DNA of 64,000 bases from Capillidium heterosporum (lineage: Eukaryota > Entomophthoromycota > Entomophthoromycetes > Entomophthorales > Capillidiaceae): positions 930,001-994,000 of the forward strand of contig WBMQ01000011.1 of NCBI GenBank assembly GCA_016630905.1. Reading direction: 5' to 3'. A program made the translations under genes and the position numbers. Shown piece after piece: positions 1-11,302 of this stretch (its first letter is position 1; each line of letters begins with the position of its first letter). The notes under the pieces were generated by a model. That model did not search any database and had not been told where the DNA came from. It saw only the letters and a program-made list of their open reading frames with translations.

Positions 1-8
1 TCCAAAAC

Positions 9-1010
9 TTCATCTTCGATCTCTATAAACAGCCTTTAGATTTGGGCATCCCAAGCCTTAAAAAGATGGAGATATACACTATTCTTGACGAGCTAGAGCT
101 GACAATCAAACTCAATTAACTGACCAACATAGTCAAAAGTATGTACCTACGTTTGAATGAAAGGAATAGCAACTCTATCTTCACTTTAGAATCCTACTTT
201 CAAAAGTTAGTGGAGTTGAAGCTGCAAAGCTATTCTTCCACAGATCCAGTTTACTTTTCAAGTCCCCTTGATCCCAGACTTATTCACCTGAGGTTTTTTA
301 TCGACCGAGCTAGCGTTGGGTAGTTAACAGCCATTCCAGAGATGCTTTTTAGCCTGAATATCTTTGCATTTAGGGCTTCGACTAGCTTTACATATATTTC
401 TTCACTACCTGCCTTTTTTTAATTTACAGCATCTGGAGTTCCATACAACCAGCTGGTTTTCTTTGACTAAGGTATTTTATATTCCAACTGTTTTTCTGCT
501 AGGATCCAACCATATGTTTTACATGTTCTCCAGCTGACCTGGGCTTAGGAAGCTGGATCTGATCAAAGCAAACTCGAGACATATTCCAGAAAATTTCCTC
601 TGCACTGTCACCAACTTTACGTAGCACTCAAAAGAGGTCTTTATCTCGGGTCACTTCGAAATTATGTTCGTCAAATTGGTCCGCTTTCAAGCTGAAGGAG
701 AGTAAAAGATTTGTGATTTTCCAGCTTAAAGTTTAGGAATTCTCTGGATTTTAATCCTCATCAACCTACTAAATACCATCATCAACTTCGTCCTATAGGT
801 GTTAACCTGTCTGCCTGGACTGCAGATTTTGAAAGTTTAAAGCGAAAAAGCAAAGTTGGTACACCAGATTAGATATATGTATCATAAACTTGAACTGCTT
901 TATAGATGTATGTTTGACGGGTGCTGATAGCTAATTCGTAACTTGGTTTAAAACTAAAATCGATCTGCTAGTTAAATCCCAAATCCTCAAAGATCATGGC
1001 AACTCAATTC
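9..1010 (+). pseudogene. Decayed F-box/LRR gene, left part outside the window
   Basis: The conceptual reading matches the intact F-box/LRR neighbour at 1918–3219 from about its residue 75 to its C-terminus. Matching blocks include F-Q-K-L-V-E-L-K-L near 205 and T-W-F-K-T-K-I-D near 945. The frame is closed by several stops where the relative has Gln or Trp: TAA at 117–119, TAG near 322, TGA near 537 and TAG near 807. These are explained by C-to-T or G-to-A changes. One extra T in the T-run at 413–421 also shifts the frame. The F-box end lies before the window. It sits in tandem with the intact copy, so it looks like a dead duplicate. I am confident it is a relic. Confidence 0.8.
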
Positions 1011-1640
1011 ACTATACTTCAATTTAAAACTGGGCACATTTTCAATAGCTTTTAACTTTTTTATGTTTATATAAATGCGGCTAAATATTGAATTATAATA
1101 CTCATAACTCCTTTCACTTTTATTTTATCTCTTGAATTAAAATTAATTATACAAGCGACCCATTATGCTCTAAAACTAAAGTTTTATATATCATACGTAT
1201 ATTTCTTTATAGCATATGCTGCCACTATATTGTATATTTAGAATGATAGTCTTTTATTTTCTAGCTCAAGTATACAATTGCACAATAAGATATACTGTCG
1301 GTATCTTTTACTATAGTACAGTATAAAATATGTGCTATGTTTCCAAGCCAATTACTAAGTAAACTCAAAAATCTAACATTCAAATATTAGCTTAGAACTT
1401 ATAAACCCATCTAATATAATATTGACTTACATCAACTCAAAAGAGACTGATCTTTACTTGTCACTGTTTCATATGAAGTTCCATTAGGGATGTTAGTAGA
1501 TATTTGAATTTTAAAAGACACATCAAAATCCATCAGCACTACAATGAATGTTGATTTTACTTTCTAAAAACTTAGCAAACCAACCAGCTTAAGCCATCTG
1601 GTTTTCGCAGATAGCAAATGTCATGGATGCAAAAAGATAA

Positions 1641-1722
1641 TGATGACAAGGAGGTTCGAACTCCTGCCTCTTGCGAGACCGCAACTTGAGTGCGGCGCCT
1701 TAGACCACTCGGCCATGTCACC
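1641..1722 (-). tRNA. tRNA-Leu (anticodon CAA)
   Basis: Read on the minus strand, 82 nt fold into a complete type II tRNA. The 7-bp acceptor stem pairs GGTGACA with TGTCATC (one G–U pair). The D-arm contains GCCGAGTGGTCTAAGGC. The anticodon stem CCGCA/TGCGG encloses the loop CTCAAGT, so the anticodon is CAA (TTG codons). A variable arm follows, then a T-arm AGGAG-TTCGAAC-CTCCT. The discriminator base is A, as expected for Leu. No intron is present and CCA is not encoded. Confidence 0.95.
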
Positions 1723-1917
1723 TGATAAAACCTTCAATAAATAGGTATATTAAATTTATTCACATCAAGTGGGTAAAGGAGGCTGAAAGTTGATTGATAG
1801 GATTTGTTGAAATTGACTGTATTTTTAACATAGGTTCAAGAGATTTTGAAACCTCCTTTATAAACAAGAAAATGAGCATACAGTTGATTATTGACCCAAA
1901 ATTCAAGTTATAAAAAA
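1723..1917. other. Short upstream region of the F-box/LRR gene
   Basis: About 195 bp between the tRNA and the next start codon. It should hold the promoter and 5' leader of the F-box gene. I see no strong TATA element. Confidence 0.4.
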
Positions 1918-3219
1918 ATGTTAGAACAACTACCCTATGAAATACTCGAAAAGGTGCTGGTAAATCTAGCGGATAACGAGTGTGCTGAGCTACAATTGGT
2001 ATCCAGGTACCTGAAACCGATGGCTGAGAGTCGAGCTTACAGTACCAACCACTACACTTCCTACACCAACCACTTTAGCAGGCATACATCCTTTGATAAG
2101 TGCAAGTTTAATTACTCCAGTAGAGAAAGCTTAATTTCAACAAAGTCCCATCACTTCAAAGAATTCTTCTTCGACTCCGACAAACAGTTTTTAAATTTGA
2201 ATTTCCCCAATCTTCAAAGGATAAGGCTGTATATCCAACTTGGAGATCCAGCTTTGATAACTAAGCTTGACCAATTAACCGACACTACCAAGAGTTTGTA
2301 CTTGCGCTTGAGTATAAAGAACACTGACTTTAGTTTCGCCTTGGAGCCTATCTTCCAAAAATTGGTAGAATTGAAGTTGGAATGCTACCATCCCTCCAAG
2401 GCAATCCAATTTTCCAACTCCTTCAACCCCAAACTTACAATTCTGATGCTTAGCTTCAGTAAAATTTCTGCTGAGCAAATGGCCGTCATCCCCAAGATAT
2501 TTCCCAACTTGAAGATCTTTGTACTCAAAACTGTTGTCAAGTATGCCGATGCTCTTACCATCCCCACTTTCGCCAATCTGAGATTCCTGGAGCTTACAGT
2601 GGACAACAGCTCACTAACTTCTTTTTTACAAAACAAGAACCACTTTCCCAAGTTGAAGCACCTTAGTTTCAAAGCCTCCTATATTACAGTGGATGCTCAA
2701 TTTTTCGACCTGCTACGTAGTTGGCCTAAAATTAAAGTGGATATAAGCAACACGTCCTCACTATGCAATCTCAACGAATTTCCAGCCTGTATCACCGATT
2801 TAACTTTGAGCTACGCCAGCATAGCTAAGATCGCCACTCAGTTCTTTAAGGATAGCTTTACCAAGCTGCAAAGGTTCGAGTATAGCGGCGCTATATTCGA
2901 CCCCTGGTTTGGTGGCTTGAAATTCAAGACCCGCCTTCGCACCTTACACCTCATCGGTTTGCTCAATGCCAGCAGCCACTTCTTCCGATGGCTACTAACT
3001 TGCCTACCGCAGTTACAGGATCTGGAACTTGGCTTTAGAAAATATAAGATCAAAAAGGAATTATGGTACTCTTCATTGAACATCTACAGGGTGGATTTAA
3101 ATTGTCTTATGGATGTACGTCTAAGTGGTACCGATCAGCGTTTCGCGACCTGGTTTAAAACTAAAATCGATCCGTCGGTTCGATTCAAGTTTTTAAAAGG
3201 TATTAGCAATCTAAAGTAA
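1918..3219 (+). CDS. F-box/leucine-rich-repeat protein, intact
   Basis: Predicted 433-residue single-exon protein. The N-terminus MLEQLPYEILEKVL is a typical F-box start (L-P-x-E-I-x-x-x-V/L), which binds Skp1 in SCF ubiquitin ligases. The rest is a series of degenerate leucine-rich repeats (blocks such as P-x-L-x-x-L-x-L), expected to form the substrate-binding surface. ATG 1918 is chosen because paralogues begin at the same place (the one at 6660 starts MLEHLPYE); codons upstream are in frame but start only with TTG. The C-terminus W-F-K-T-K-I-D-P-S-V-R-F is shared with the relatives at 6660, 52280 and 54062. The substrate cannot be told from sequence. It is one of at least seven family members here. 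Confidence 0.85.
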   Translation: MLEQLPYEILEKVLVNLADNECAELQLVSRYLKPMAESRAYSTNHYTSYTNHFSRHTSFDKCKFNYSSRESLISTKSHHFKEFFFDSDKQFLNLNFPNLQRIRLYIQLGDPALITKLDQLTDTTKSLYLRLSIKNTDFSFALEPIFQKLVELKLECYHPSKAIQFSNSFNPKLTILMLSFSKISAEQMAVIPKIFPNLKIFVLKTVVKYADALTIPTFANLRFLELTVDNSSLTSFLQNKNHFPKLKHLSFKASYITVDAQFFDLLRSWPKIKVDISNTSSLCNLNEFPACITDLTLSYASIAKIATQFFKDSFTKLQRFEYSGAIFDPWFGGLKFKTRLRTLHLIGLLNASSHFFRWLLTCLPQLQDLELGFRKYKIKKELWYSSLNIYRVDLNCLMDVRLSGTDQRFATWFKTKIDPSVRFKFLKGISNLK

Positions 3220-5018
3220 TATGATTTAAGTTAAAGCACATTACGTTTATAATATCAGCTACCCTTTTTTATTGTGTTTATTTGAGTATTGGTTATATGT
3301 TGAATTTATATTGCTTATGAAACTTTTCACTTTTATCTTGGCTTGATTTTTGTCGAAGTTATACATTTACTGGGAGATCATAGCAAAGTTCAGCTTTATA
3401 TATTAACGTTTTACACTCAACTCCAAAGTTGTCCAATATTATCTAAGCAAGGACAGGTTCTAATGAGGTCTATTATAATTTTTATTTTACCCAAAGGCGT
3501 CAAATGCCAAAGTAAAATTTACCTACCTTAAGTTCAGCAAGTCTTTTGTAGTTTGAAATTTTATATCTAACAACCTAGGCATAACCTAATCATGGTATCA
3601 ATTTTTGCTAATTTACATAACTTATATATGTAGGTACGATGAACAAACTATTGAGACAGCTCATCAACTTTGCTAAAAGTGCTGTTCTATTCAGAAATTG
3701 AATATTAGAATTATGCTGTAGAATGTGTAAATATTTGCAGCAGGTTCATATTTGAAATTAAGGCTCAATAACTACTTTGGCATATATACAGCTTATTTAA
3801 TTTAGCCGCTGTATTAGTGAATGTTGTACTTGTAAAAAAATCACCTATATTTTCTATCTTTTTGAACTTGGCTTTCCTATCATTAAAAGTATTACAATCT
3901 AAACTTTTACGTAAAACTTTACTCTTCTTCAATAGCACTAGCTTTATATTGATATACAAGAGTTTTATCCTTAATGTGCATTGCTCTTCTAGCTTTTATC
4001 TTTGTTTTCATCCTTCGCCTCTGGTTTTGAAACTTACATCAAAAAATGTTGTTTATAGGTGATCTAAATATTTTAGGAGATTACAGATGTCTTCCTTAGC
4101 CTATCTCTTAAGACTATTGTTGACTTTAAAGTAATGTTCAAAGTAATCCATTTCAAATGGTTTGAATTGATGGCATTTAGACCATTTCTGCTTATTTTCC
4201 ATACCCTCTACTATATCAACATAGAAATATACAAATACTTCAAATACATATACTTATATATTTTTAAATATGTACTAAACTTCTTGCTGAAAGTTTTAGG
4301 TTTTAATATAATCTTCAACTTCATTGATATATGTACTTAGAAGTATATTGCATGATATATGAATTTGATCAAATTGGGATTTAATATATATTTGAAGGAA
4401 ATATTAAGAAGGTTTGTATCATTAAAACTATCAGACATCCTTTCGCTAATTAGTAGAAACGTATTTGGAAAGTCAAACGTATAGTCTTCGTGTTACTAGT
4501 TCCTATATTAGATGTACTATACCTGCTATGTCGATAGTTAAATTCAAAAACTATACTATACCATTACAGATATACTATATTTTATACAATACCAAGCAAA
4601 TAGAGGATTAGTATGTATGTTTAAACATTTATATACTGTTAATATGACCTTTTCAATTTAGTATACAGAAAGTATTAAGAAGCATTTAAATTAATCGATC
4701 TAGAGGCATTCCATTCTGTCAAATATCGATACCCCAAAAGAAAATTTTGTATTTATACTATAGCATCGTCAGTTTTTTAAACATCTTGTTGAAAAAATAT
4801 AAATGTACACTATATAAAGACTAACCATTAAATAAAGCCGTTGCCAATATCATTTGTTCAAAATTAGATAAATTTCCTACAAAGTCGACTTTTGACGAGT
4901 GTAAAATTCAATATTACAATAAATAAAGTAAACAGGAATTTTAAAGTTCGAAATAAAAGTTTACAAAATAGCATCTGTGGATTCAAATTACCCTGTATAG
5001 CTTTTAAACAAACATATA
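3220..5018. other. AT-rich stretch, no gene recognised
   Basis: Very AT-rich sequence with only short open frames (for example 3817–4062 and 4134–4340) rich in Phe, Ile, Tyr and Lys, typical of chance frames in such DNA. I see no domain, tRNA, repeat family or spliced gene. Confidence 0.55.
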
Positions 5019-6284
5019 TCAATGTATCCTAATAAAGGCATCAGGCGCTTGAACTTGGATCCATGCACTAAACTTCGTTCCGTAGCGAGAAAGGGTGACG
5101 AACTGTAATTTTAGCTTATGGCCAGTAGGTAGCTTGATTGAAATCAACATTCCTAAATACAACAGGAACCTGGCCGTAAGTATTGATACTAATATTAGCA
5201 AGTGGACGGAGTTGGAGTTGTAGAAATCGGATAAAGTAGACACCTAGGAGAACCTTATCCAAAAGCTTCAGTCGAATGATAGTACTTTTACATACTATGC
5301 TTCTCAAATAGACCATCCTCAATCGCACCACTAAGGCTCATTTGCGATAGTCTGGGGAGTGGAAGTATAAGATTCATCGAACTGCTGTCGAAGGTTTTAT
5401 GCAAAGTTATGCTGATAAACTTGAGGTTAATAAACTTTTGATAAACTTCCAGCGAAAGGGTACCTACTATTATACTTAAACTTATCAGCTTGTCGAGGCT
5501 AAATTTAACAAAGTGATCAAAATAATCGAAAGTGGCGTCGAAACTGATTCTAAAACATAAGTACTGAAGCTCGGGGAAGCAGTTCAAAGGAATACCTTTA
5601 ATAAACTGATCATTTGTACTTATTCCCAACTTTCTGAGCTTTGCAAAGATAGTTGGAACTAAGCTGGACTCAAAAGTAGACATAAAGATATCCAGTTCCA
5701 AAGAAGTCAAATTGGGGAAGCTGGTGTTAATACTAATTAGAAAGTGTGGATCGGAAACGTTTACTGACAGGGCTAACGACCTAAGTTGAGCGATGGAAAA
5801 TATCTCAAAGACCTTTAAATCCCTAGGACTAAAGCTGTTGAATCTTAGATGGAGGCTGTAAAGATCTTCGATGGCATGCTTAAATTCTACTTCAGTTGGA
5901 AAAGGGTTGTAAAGTGCTAGTGTGAAATTCTTTAACTTGGTTGGTAAATTTTGCAGCACCTCCACTATTCGATCGTTGTAGATCCCCCATATTAGTTGAA
6001 TTGTTTGCAAATTGAAAAAATACCGCTTTATTTCATGGAAATTGGGGTTCAAGCAATAGTTAAGTTCCTTGACATACTTGCCATACTTTGGTGCTAAGTC
6101 CGTCAGCCCATTCCAAACTTCATTTTTGTATATATTGTTGTCTATTATCGCGTATATTTTGGGTAGCATAAGGCTGCTGAACTGTCGGGTTGCAGAACCG
6201 TAGATTGAGTCGATCTTTGTACTCTAAGTTGCTCAAGATCTCTTCGACCACTAAGCTGGATAAACTGTTGATGTCTTCACCCAT
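5019..6284 (-). pseudogene. F-box/LRR gene broken by three +1 shifts
   Basis: The minus-strand start at 6284 gives MGEDINSLSSLVVEEILSNL, an F-box-like N-terminus. Frame is lost at 6187–6189 (GGG on the plus strand, one extra C in the gene), and the LRR frame then runs over 5288–6169. Near 5291–5297 and 5243–5250 the match to relatives moves twice more into the next frame, ending at 5019 with a C-terminus resembling the family's L-x-x-W-I/F segment. The frame passes through all three registers, always by one extra base. Joined, the gene would encode about 420 residues, near the family size of 432–456. It may be a pseudogene, a functional gene with consensus errors, or recoded. The last two shift positions are approximate. 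Confidence 0.65.
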
Positions 6285-6659
6285 CTCTTATTCTTTTTGT
6301 TGAACCAAGGTAGCTTCTCAACCTTTGAATTTGGAAGTATTTTGATGGTGAGCTTGCCCATTTTTTAAATTTGCCGTATCTAGCCTTGTGATCTTCAATA
6401 TTCTATGCTTGACTCCGCTTAGGAAACTTAAACCACTAAAACATTTCACTATCATTTATAAAAGCTGCGCCACATCTCCAGACTGAGTTATCTGCGCAAT
6501 AGATTCTAAAGATACTTACTGGATTGATTGAAGCTGTACAGTTATTCCAGCTATTTCATTCATTCATATGTACTGAGCATATTTTCTTATTAATTGCAAA
6601 GCTAAGTACCTGTATAAAAGTTCAGGAAAATAGATGGGCTCAATCTTGGTGCAAAAGAG

Positions 6660-7960
6660 ATGCTAGAACACTTACCTTACGAGTTGATTCAAGAATTACT
6701 AGGAAGCTTGAGCGAAGACGAATGCGCCAAACTGCAATTGGTATCCAAATATTTGAAACCGGTAGCTGAACGACGTGCTTACTGCACCAATCTTGACACT
6801 CAGTTTACTACTTTCACTAGGAGTAAATTTGGGTATCCCAGAAGTCAAAACTTAGAATTAAGCAAAGCCCATCTCTTCCAAGAATTCCACTTCGATACCG
6901 ACCAACAGTTTTTAAACTTGGACTATCCCTAACCTCAAGAGGGATACGATTGTATAGCGAACTTGACGATCCATCAGTTGTAACCAAACTTCATATGCTA
7001 ACTGACACCGTCAAGAGCTTGTTCCTAAATCTGAATAAGGACAGAAACGATTTCAGTTCCGCTTTCGAACCGATTTTCCAAAAGCTGATGGAGCTGAAGT
7101 TGGAATGTTACTACTTTCCCAAAGTTGCCCACTTTACCAACTCGTTCAACCCTAGGCTTACTCGTCTAATTCTTACTGTTAAAGAGGCTACTATCGAGCA
7201 ATTGACCGTCATTACAATGGCTTTTCCCAATCTAAAGACCTTTGAGTTGAAAGCTTGGCTCGAGGACACCTATACCCAAGTAATGCCAACCTTCCATAAC
7301 CTTACTCATTTAGAGCTTAATGTAAACCATAAGTTACTATACTTGATTTTAAATAGTAAAGCTTGTTTTCCAAGGTTACAATGCTTCATCTTTACTGCAA
7401 CCTACTCCGTACTTCAACCCGGCTTCTGTGCCTTACTCCCCAGATGGCCTGAGCTCAAAAAGTTGGATCTGAGCTGGGAAACTCTATATTGCACTCCACA
7501 AGGGTTCCCCTGGACTGTTACTGATCTTACTTTGCGCAATGCCACCATGTATAACTACATACCTGATATCTTTGATGTCGGCTTCACCAAGCTGCACAAG
7601 TTCGCATATGGTGGGAAGGTGAAGGATCGCTGGTTCTCCAACTTGAAGCTGCATACTCAACTTCGGACTTTAAACTTTACCAATCTGCGAGATACCAACA
7701 CCCACTTCATTAGATGGCTATTGACTTGTCTGCCACAGTTGCGGAACTTGGAACTTGTGTTTAAAGCTCCTAGGCCGAAGAGTGAGCTATGGTACAGCAG
7801 GTTGGATGAGTATACGACAGACTTGAACTGCTTAACGAATGTACGTCTAACATGCCCTAACCAACGTTTTGTAAAATGGTTCAAAGCTAAAATCGACAAG
7901 TCGGTTCGATTCCAAGTCTTCGAAACTTGGAATTATGGAACCTTTTATACTTCATTTTAA
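6660..7960 (+). CDS. F-box/LRR protein with two single-base insertions
   Basis: The F-box start MLEHLPYELIQELL and the first 90 residues are in one frame, ending in a TAA after L-D-Y-P at 6930. The remaining 336 residues are open in another frame. Comparison with the paralogue at 1918 (N-F-P-N-L-Q-R-I-R-L) shows two extra bases within 14 nt: T at 6930 (CCC-T-AAC) and one G of the GGG at 6941–6943. Skipping both gives 432 residues, the exact family length, and restores P-N-L-K-R-I-R-L. C-terminal blocks H-F-I-R-W-L-L-T-C-L-P-Q-L and W-F-K-A-K-I-D are well preserved with no other damage. I keep it as a gene with uncertain status. Confidence 0.7.
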
Positions 7961-8753
7961 ATCACGTTATACTTAAAGTAGTTTTATCTTGGCTCTTTAT
8001 GTTTATATACTATCTAGATGGTGAATTTGTAGCATATATATTAGTTTTTTATAATTTGTCTTTTATTTTAGGGTTCAACAAAGTAGACATAAAGTAGGGT
8101 AAATTTTTCCTTCTATTGTTGATTTAGGCAGCTTCTAATAGCCTTTCTTTTAGCTTTAGATATAGGAATTTCAAAGCCTCTAGTTGTACATTTAATTATC
8201 AGCATGGATCTGTAAGTTTAGTTGAATATTGTCACTACCCAAAAGCTGAATTTAGATAAGTTGCATTTATAGTTTTGAAATAGTTGAAAGTACTTTTCAA
8301 ATAACAGTTCAAATTTAGCCAGCTTATTTTTGAAAACGTTAATCAATTGTGGATTTATAAGTTCAAACTAATATTAGGATCTACTTATTAGCTTGAAATT
8401 CGTATACGCAACAATATACGCAAACTTTTCATCTAAATATAGGACAGTATTGAAGCTTTATAACTGAGTCAGTGATTTTAGCTATCTGTACAAGTGTTCA
8501 AAAGCTTAAAGCAAAATATAAATAAACTATTATATAGGTTATAGTTATAAAATAAATATTGGATAGTGGCACAATTTTTAATAGAAATGCAATATTAATC
8601 TCATGTACCGATTTCAAAGTAGTAAATCATTAAAAGGTGGGGGATAGATCAGTTTGAGGTTTGTGACTGGTACCATGTGTAATATGCTGACTATGTTGGT
8701 GGTGTTCAGCCTCACCTATATCTACCCTTTGCATGGTCTCAAATAGTATCCTA
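7961..8753. other. AT-rich intergenic, nothing recognised
   Basis: Downstream of the F-box gene. No coding, RNA or repeat feature could be supported. Confidence 0.5.
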
Positions 8754-9401
8754 CTACACCTCCTGAGTTCCTTTTAAATCAGGCATCTCCTGTACATCTT
8801 GCACTTCTTGTACTTCCTTTGTTTCGGGTACTACAGCTACAGGTTCCTTCTTACTAGCTGGTTTGGCCGGCTCTACCTTTTCAGATTTCTTTTCTTGTTT
8901 TGGAGCAGTATCCGGTTTTTAGCAATTTTTTGAATAAATTGTCGGACGAGGACCAACGGCTGGGTGATTAGTTTAGGAACATTAATTCCAGATTTGGCAG
9001 CACCTGGTTTATCAGTATGTGACTTCTTTCTCAAAAAGACCTTTACTACCTGGTCAGGCAAGGCGTTTGCATTCATTGACGGGATTTCACTAGCCTTAAA
9101 CTCGGCGTCGGCTATCTTTGGCCTTGCAGACATTTTGGCAGCCTCCATCTACATTCAATTCAATCTCGGTGTTCTCTATTGTATCGGAGCTGCAACCTCG
9201 GTGGCCACAGTTACCAGTGAATAAATTGGAGTCAGCTCTACGCTCCAGATTGGAGATTTGATCATGGTTCAATTCGGACCCAGTGGGTAAAATAGGCTTG
9301 GCTGTGATAAGTGTTAATACCAAGCTTGAAGTTATTATTAAGCTCTTTGACCACATCTTGAATGCAAAATTTAAAGTTTTAGTCAATAGTATTTTGCCCA
9401 T
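8754..9401 (-). pseudogene. Possible secreted protein, frame broken
   Basis: The minus-strand reading from 9401 (or the in-frame Met at 9356) begins with a basic-hydrophobic stretch, MWSKSLIITSSLVLTLITAKP, that looks like a signal peptide. A Cys-containing segment (C-G-H-R-G-C) follows. Protein-like sequence then continues in the next frame from about 9148, which would be a one-base skip near 9130. Further on, a Lys/Glu/Pro-rich tail (8754–8920) lies in yet another frame after the A-run near 8918, and that step would be a missing base. I do not recognise a family. It may be a decayed effector-like gene, or a spliced gene that I have not resolved. Confidence 0.35.
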
Positions 9402-10723
9402 CGAGTGCTTTTATTCCTTTTCGAGCTAAGATCGTTTCAAACTAATGAAGCTCTTTACGATTTCCGTATATCAGACTATTGGAAATAATGGGATGGTACA
9501 CCAAAGTTTTTTAACTACAATCGAAAATTTAAAGTATATGTGTTTTAAGTGAGTCATATCATCGACAACGTAATTATATTAGGTTGAAATAGTTTTGAAT
9601 ATTTTCAAAATTAAATATTTTGGTTTCTGATTAAACTTGTGATGAATTCTTTCGAAACATTGGACCTATCGGTTTGAAAAGAATACATTGATACAGGCGT
9701 TGAAAGTTGGCGAGTTTTGAAGTGAACAGCTTCGGTTTTGTCATAAAATATCTAGCATGCAGTAAATCTAATGCAAAGCTTCGCCCTAACTGAAGTGATC
9801 TCTACTAAATCATTCAGAATTAGTTGAAAAGGAAAGCAAATATTATATATATAAACTTATATGGATTTTACATAAATAGCCCAATTAATTTAGAACTGAG
9901 TTTTTAGATTGAGAAATCTCAACATCGTCAATCAATTCAAGATCTATACTTTGATAGTATCCGATCGGATATGAGTAGAATGTACCAAATAAATAAATAA
10001 TTAAGATAAAACAGTGATATTTGCTATTTTGAGACATCTATTAAAAACTTATTTGGGCCTTCCCTATAGATATATTTTCAAAATACAGACTCATAATGCG
10101 ACTGATAGCTATTATTGATTAAAAGCACTATTTTTCATCCCAAGCACATACTTGTCAGATAGTAGCCTTCACTTAAACATATGAGTAAACCCATGGTTGA
10201 TATTTCAAGCACCCCCTTGGCTCTATTTATATAATAATAGGTAAAAAATTGACTAGATTTATCGATATTTAATTTTTTGAATAGTGCTATTTTAAAAACA
10301 AACATATAGTGAAGACACGTTGTAGGACAGCAGCTCTCATTAAGGCACAAAATGGAATAGTTTTATTTCAATTATCAGTGGTTTGTTCGGATGGATTATT
10401 AAAATTGTTTTATTGTGACTAATGAGAAAAATTCTACATGTAGAGTGCTGAAAGATCATTAAATTCAGTGCACTCAGAATGGAGAGTTAGCATTTCTATC
10501 AATGAAGGTAGTGATCGACCTCTTTAAACCTGTAATCTCCATACTTTATTTCCAAAGGAGCACAGATTCTACCGAGATGTATCCGATAAAACAAAATATT
10601 TCTTAACAAAGGTATACTGCATTAGTTAAAACTTCAAATATATTAGATTTCCTTATAGATTATATGTGCATCCTTAGCTTGAAGACGACGGTCTTATGAA
10701 CAGGTAGCTACCAGCAAAAAAGA
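9402..10723. other. Intergenic, nothing recognised
   Basis: AT-rich sequence without a supportable gene. The open frame at 10135–10350 has no domain and biased composition. Confidence 0.5.
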
Positions 10724-10747
10724 TGCCGACACTGCGGATTGAACGCA

Positions 10748-10790
<43 letters not shown>

Positions 10791-10796
10791 GTCGGC
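10724..10796 (-). tRNA. tRNA-Phe (anticodon GAA)
   Basis: The minus strand gives a 73-nt cloverleaf. The acceptor stem is GCCGACA/TGTCGGC with discriminator A. The D-arm contains TAGCTCAGTTGGGAGAGC (an A-box match). The anticodon stem CAGAC/GTCTG-type pairing encloses ACTGAAGATC, so the anticodon is GAA. The T-arm holds GTTCAATCC. There is no intron and no encoded CCA. Confidence 0.95.
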
Positions 10797-11138
10797 AAGA
10801 TCCAATTTATACCAAATTGGATAAAAACTTCCCACTGCTAAATATATAACTATATGAGAATTTTCCAACAAAGTATAGTGATATAAGCTAAAAATTAATC
10901 TTCTTATAGATAGTATATTTTTGGCTATGCTTTGCAAAGTATATTCATATATTGTATAAAGATTCCTTTTAAATATATATGTAGTGCATGCTAGTTTTTG
11001 ACGTTTCTATCAATAAGCGTACATAAATTTCTTAGGTTTATTGCGTGAAAGAAAATGTAGTACTTGTATAACTTGAATGACATCTGATATCTTTATATCG
11101 GTTTTAAAAAATTCTTTTAATATCGAAAGTTGGTAAAC

Positions 11139-11153
11139 GTTCTAGAAGGTTCT
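11139..11153. promoter_or_regulatory. Perfect heat-shock element upstream of STI1
   Basis: TTC at 11140–11142, GAA at 11145–11147 and TTC at 11150–11152 are spaced by two bases each (TTC-TA-GAA-GG-TTC). This is the three-unit binding site of heat-shock factor. It lies about 150 bp before the STI1 start codon, where a promoter site would be expected. The symmetry is seen directly; HSF control is inferred from what is known of STI1. Confidence 0.7.
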
Positions 11154-11302
11154 ATACGTCACTTTGTCAACCGGTTTCTGCTGAGTAAAAATTTCACCAT
11201 AAGCATATTTATTAAGCTTGATCTTTTTGCCCAAAACTTTTCAAAACACTGACGAATCGTTGCAATCTTTTGTCAAGTCTATCAAAGTTCAACTTGTAAA
11301 CA

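Noticed and set aside
8910-8925. A possible missing base (A-run) in the secreted-protein locus, which would break the all-insertion pattern
   Set aside because: The gene itself is doubtful and either frame could be chance, so I count it neither for nor against; a reader should know of it.
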